The notes under the pieces are model-generated. The model was not told where the DNA came from and made no database searches. It was given only the letters and a program-made list of their open reading frames with translations. From Aquarana catesbeiana (taxonomy: Eukaryota; Chordata; Amphibia; Anura; Ranidae), in the NCBI RefSeq assembly GCF_042186555.1, contig NC_133334.1, forward strand, positions 211,919,332 to 211,983,331: a stretch of 64,000 nucleotides of DNA, written 5' to 3'. Positions 60,088 to 64,000 of this stretch are shown in pieces; positions within the stretch are counted from its first letter, which is position 1, and the number at the start of each line of letters is the position of its first letter. A program made the position numbers and the translations under genes.

Positions 60088-61449
60088 CTGAAGAAGGACG
60101 GAAGCTTGTGAGCCCGAAATGCAATGAACTTACACATCATGTAACGTTTGTTTGAACTTTGGTTCAAGAAAGACATTTTAAGTGCAGGGATCCTCTGGAC
60201 TTAAATTAGGGTTGCACCAATACCAGTTTTTTAAGACCGAGTACCGATACTTCTCCTCAAGTACTCGCCAATACCAATTACAATTACCGATACCTACTTT
60301 TACAGTTTTTTTCTTTTTTTTTTTTACATTTTTATAACTTTTACTTTTTCTTGGTGGAGAGGTGTGTGTGTGTGTGGGGGGGTGTTATTGTTTAGGGTTT
60401 AGAGGTGGGTTATTCTTTAGGGTGGAGAGGTGGGGAGGGGGTGTTATTGTTTAGGGTGGAGAGGTGTTATTGTTTTATAAGGGGGGGGGGGGGTATTTGG
60501 GAACCCACACATTGCCAATCCCTGCACTATAAAACCCAGCAGACCTGCCATCCCCCTCCAAGAAACTCCTGCAGGAGCAAAGCCTGGCTCAGTGCAGGAC
60601 ACACTACTCACCAGGCAGATCAGTCAACCAGCAGCCGCCTGCAGAGGAGCCAGGGGAGGAGAATCACATCGCCGGAGGACACAAAAAACGGAGCCAAGGC
60701 GGGGGTGGGGGGTGGGGGTCAGAGCCGGCGTGGGAGGGGCCACGGCCACTGCAGGGAAGGGAAATCCTACTGACAGCTGAAACGTCGTCGGTTGTTAAGG
60801 ATGCAGTGGCCCTGCTCCTTAATAACCAATGATTGTCTGCATTCTGTTGTATACACTTCATCCGTCAGCGGGGGGAATCCCACTGACAGATGAAAGAGCC
60901 GAACATGAAGGTATTGGTTTCAGGTATCGGCACATTTGCACGAGTAACGATACCCAGAGAGAGCCAGGAAAAGTCCTGTTCGGGGTTTATACATCTCCCA
61001 GGCTCCTCTCATACACGTTCGGGGATCTCTGATCCATGGTCCAGTTCAGGTCTTGGTTCTCTCCCCCAGGCTAATTTAAGCTCACCTGAGCAGACAGCCT
61101 TTGCTCTTGGCCTGGGATACTCAGACAACTTCTGTGTAGGAGAGCAAAAAGGTATGTGGAAGCTGACAAGCTGTAGGCTTGCTCAGCCTGGTAGTTAGGA
61201 ACTGTAAATATTGTTTAGTTAGTGCCGAGACACGGCTAGGTTTTGTTTTGGCTATTTTTGTTCCTATTTGTTTTTTTTGGAACACTGTACAGCACCTGTA
61301 TATATCACCAATAAACACCGCACTGTTTGTCACTATTTCACTGGATTTGGTATCTGTGCTTGAAAGACTGCACATCCCAGGGAGCTTTGTACCTGCTACC
61401 TGTCCCCCAGGTTAATATATATATACATACATACACATACACGCACACA
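60085..61449. other. FIBP intron, G-rich tract and unrecognised sequence
   Basis: It contains GT/G-rich runs at 60360-60495 and CA/TA repeats at 61418-61450. A CTGAAGA and a CCCGAAATGC near 60088-60122 recall a decayed hammerhead, but stem I is not paired. No exon was seen. Confidence 0.4.
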
Positions 61450-62822
61450 CAGTTGTGCTCATAAGTTTACATACCCTGGCAGAATTTATGATTTTATTGC
61501 CTCCTTTAACATCAATGACAGCTTGAAGTCTTTTGTGGTATTTGTGGATGAGGCTCTTTATCTTCTCAGATGGTAAAGCTGCGCATTCCTCTTGGCAAAA
61601 AGCCTCCAGTTCCTGTAAATTCTTGGGCTATCTTGCATGAACTGCACATTTTAGATCTTTTTAGATGGCCACTCCAGAAGCTTCACTTTGTTCTGCTGTG
61701 TTTTTGATCATTGTCATGTTGGAATGTCCAAGTACGTCCCATGCGCAGCTTCCTGGCTGATGGATGCAAATGTTCCTCCAGTATTCTTTGACAACATACT
61801 GCATTCATCTTGCCATCAATTTTGACCAAATTTCCTGTGCCTTTGTAGCTCACACATCCCAAAAACATCAGCGATCCACCTCCGTGTTGGATTGGTGTAA
61901 CTTTCATCAGCTTGTTGACTCCTCTCCAAATGTAGTGTTTATGGTTGTGGACAAAAAGCTACATTTTGGTCTCATCACTCCAAATTAACTTTGTGCCAGA
62001 AGGTTTGAGGCTTGTCTCTGTGCTGTTTGGTGTATTGTAAGCAGGATACATTTGTGTAGTAATGGCTTTCTTCTGGCGACTCGACCATGCAGCCCATCTT
62101 TCTTCAAGTGCTCCTTATTGTGCATCTTGAAACAGCCACACCTCATGTTTTCAGAGTCCTGTATTTCACCTGAGATTATTTGTGGGTTTTTCTTGGCATC
62201 CCGGACAATTTTCCTGGTTGTTGTGGCTGAAATCAGTTGGTCTACCTGAACGTGGTTTGGTTTCAATAGAACCCCTCATTTTCCACTTCTTGATTAGAGT
62301 TTGAACACTGCTGATAGGCAATTCCTTGGATACCTTTTTATATCCCTTTCCTGTTTTATACAGTTACCTTTTCCCGCAGATCCTTTGACAATTCTTTTGC
62401 TTTCCCCATAACTCAGAATCCAGAAATGTCAATGCAGCACTGGATGAAAGATGCAAGGGTCTGTCAGGAGTGCAGAAACTCATCGACCTTTTATACACAC
62501 ACACTAATTACAAGCAAACAGATCGCAGGTGAGGATGGTCATCTTTAATAGCCATTCAAACCCCTTTGTGTCAACTTGTGTGCATGTTATCAGGCCAAAA
62601 TCACCAGGGTATGTAAACTTTTGATCAGGGTCATTTGGGTAGTCTCTGTTGCCATTATGATTTAAATGAGGAAACACAGTTGGTTGATAACAAATGGCTT
62701 CGGCCAAACACTAACCATGAGTGAAAGAAATGTTTTTGTGTTATCAGTCATATTCTCTGAAAAATGGCCAAGAAATCATAAATAATCCTGCCAAGGTATG
62801 TAAACTTATGAGCACAAAACTG
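61450..62822 (-). mobile_element. Tc1/mariner element, complete ends, dead transposase
   Basis: The terminal repeats CAGTTGTGCTCATAAGTTTA and its near complement at 62822 delimit about 1.37 kb. Minus-strand transposase fragments: HTH region (MKPNHVQVDQLISATTTRKI, 62266), HNKEHLKKDGLHGRVARRKP, then HGGGSLMFLGCVSYKGTGNL and FQHDNDQKHS (61907-61683). Frameshifts separate them. It lies in the first visible FIBP intron, ending 26-28 bp from the donor of the exon at 62851. Confidence 0.88.
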
Positions 62823-62850
62823 TAAATATATATAAAATGTTTTTGCTTAC

Positions 62851-62914
62851 CTTAAAATTTGCTTCCATTTCATGAAACACGCCAATTTTTCCTCTTAAAG
62901 ATGTACATACCAAG
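62851..62914 (-). CDS. FIBP: FIBP exon (C-terminal region, first exon in window)
   Basis: This exon is read from 62914 down to 62851, with a TTTCCAG acceptor and a GTAAGC donor. It is 64 nt, phase 2 to phase 0. It encodes LVCTSLRGKIGVFHEMEANF plus a final Lys. This matches the conserved LVCT-LRGK-GVF-EMEANFK segment of vertebrate aFGF intracellular-binding protein. FIBP binds internalised acidic FGF and is linked to mitogenic signalling. No enzymatic motif is expected. Earlier FIBP exons must lie to the right of the window; I did not find one between 62915 and 64000. A Tc1 element ends only about 26 bp downstream of the donor. Confidence 0.93.
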
Positions 62915-63734
62915 CTGGAAAGAAAAAGTAAAAAGTAAATTAACTTTACTGCCAGCTTCACATAATAGGTTTTAGCAGCTCTGTATTAGTGTAACCAACA
63001 AGCTAACCAAAGGATGGCCTCCTCTTACATGGAAACACATAGTAGTAGTCTGTATGGAGGACATGGACACTCCTTATATGCCTGAAGCATGCTGCTATTG
63101 CCCATCTATTGAAGCACTTCAAGCTGAACGAAAGATAAAAATAACTACCAGTTCCAGCGGTCCAGTGCCCGCAAAGTTCCTTACTGGCATCAGCATTTTC
63201 TCCCTGGCTTCTTCCATGTAACAGTCTTCGAACAGGGGATTGTGAACAGGCAGGTATGTATTTTATTGCAGAAGAGACAGTGCATGTCTCCTTTGTAATA
63301 AAAGCCCTATTAGGCTACAGCATATTATACATTGGGGTCAATTTACTAAGAGTTAAATAACGGAAAATAAAATGCAGTAAAATAACGCATGCTGTAAATC
63401 AGTTGTGAAAGTTCAATTCACTAAGAATTTAGCGTTAAATAACGAATGCGGTATTTTACACGTTTGTTATTTTTCTTTTGTAAAAAAATATTTTTTAGTT
63501 GAACATTTTTTACAGTAATCTGTATTTGGAGGCTGAAATTTGAACTACCTTCTCAAAATTTAGGTCTCCTGATACTTGGTAACCCATGTGGAACTCTGTT
63601 GCCTGAAAATAGCTGTTAAGCTGTGGTCACTTCTAGCTGGAGTAGTTGTCATGGTTGACATACTCCATTGTTGCCCCTTTGTAAACGTTTACTTTAAAAA
63701 ATAAATAAATAATTATTTCTTTTTTAAAAAGTTC
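62915..63734. other. FIBP intron, MITE-like half element
   Basis: 63330-63480 carries GTTAAATAACG and GTCAATTTACTAAGAG motifs common in palindromic MITEs, but a matching second end is not visible. No FIBP exon was found. Confidence 0.4.
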
Positions 63735-64000
63735 TTAACCACTTCAATACCGGGCCTATTCTGGCACTTCTCTCCTACATGTAAAAATCATAATTTTTTT
63801 GCTAGAAAATTACTCAGAACCCCCAAACATTATATTTTTTTTTAGCAGACACCCTAGGGAATAAAATGGTGGTCACTGCAACTTTTTATCGGTATTTGCG
63901 CAATAATTTTTCAAACGCCTTTTTTTTGGAAAAAAAAAAAACGGTTTCATGAATGAAAAAATAACGAAACAGTAAAGTTAGCCCAATTTTTTTGTATAAT
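63735..64000 (-). mobile_element. TTAA MITE family B, cut by window edge
   Basis: It starts TTAACCACTTCAATACCGGG. It then carries the inverse of the family B right-end region (TTGCTAGAAAATTACT, ACCCCCAAACATTATA, TATTTGCGCAATAA), running off the right edge. Confidence 0.75.

Noticed and set aside
60088..60125. CTGAAGA ... CCCGAAATGC as a hammerhead
   Set aside because: The core boxes are present, but stem I flanks do not pair and stem III cannot form, so it is at most a relic.

Overview
The window looks like vertebrate nuclear DNA, most likely from a ranid (true) frog. It holds split exons of two conserved genes in a sea of transposon copies. Among these are a DIRS-type tyrosine-recombinase retrotransposon, degraded Tc1/mariner copies, L2/CR1 and L1 LINE pieces, and many short palindromic DNA-transposon derivatives (MITEs) with TTAA, TAA or TTA target duplications. 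Some MITE ends are ones I associate with frog genomes. The species is an inference.

Genes. Both recognised genes lie on the minus strand. FIBP (aFGF intracellular-binding protein) enters from the right with its last four coding exons at 62.9, 59.0, 49.1 and 46.0 kb, ending at a TAA stop and an AATAAA signal near 45.64 kb. EFEMP2 (fibulin-4) follows in the same direction. It has a candidate promoter and noncoding first exon at 23.5-23.9 kb, a signal-peptide exon at 21.6 kb, a 49-nt exon at 4.2 kb, a 228-nt exon at 2.4 kb and a 123-nt cbEGF exon at 0.1 kb, and then leaves the window on the left. All splice sites are GT/AG and exon phases chain correctly. From memory, FIBP and EFEMP2 are also neighbours on one strand in human, so this is probably conserved synteny with introns inflated by transposons.

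Layout. 0-21.5 kb is EFEMP2 introns, holding an LTR-like repeat, a gypsy integrase fragment, TTAA MITEs, Tc1 relics, a 2.5-kb LINE and AT-rich microsatellites. 24-45.6 kb is the intergenic region, holding nested MITEs, a Tc1-L1 junction, two fold-back elements, a degraded DIRS/Ngaro-like piece and minisatellite. 45.6-64 kb is FIBP, whose second visible intron contains a 5.9-kb DIRS element inserted inside an older 1.1-kb MITE.

Most unusual object. At 43.02-44.64 kb there is a near-perfect 1.5-kb palindrome with a 13-bp target duplication. Its centre carries two head-to-head hammerhead-ribozyme motifs, one per strand, sharing the same stem I strand. A second element of the same layout (inverted arm, arm, one-sided tail) lies at 31.70-32.70 kb. 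I read these as noncoding retroelements related to Penelope-like elements or retrozymes. That assignment is inference; the palindrome, the target duplication and the hammerhead pairing are visible directly.
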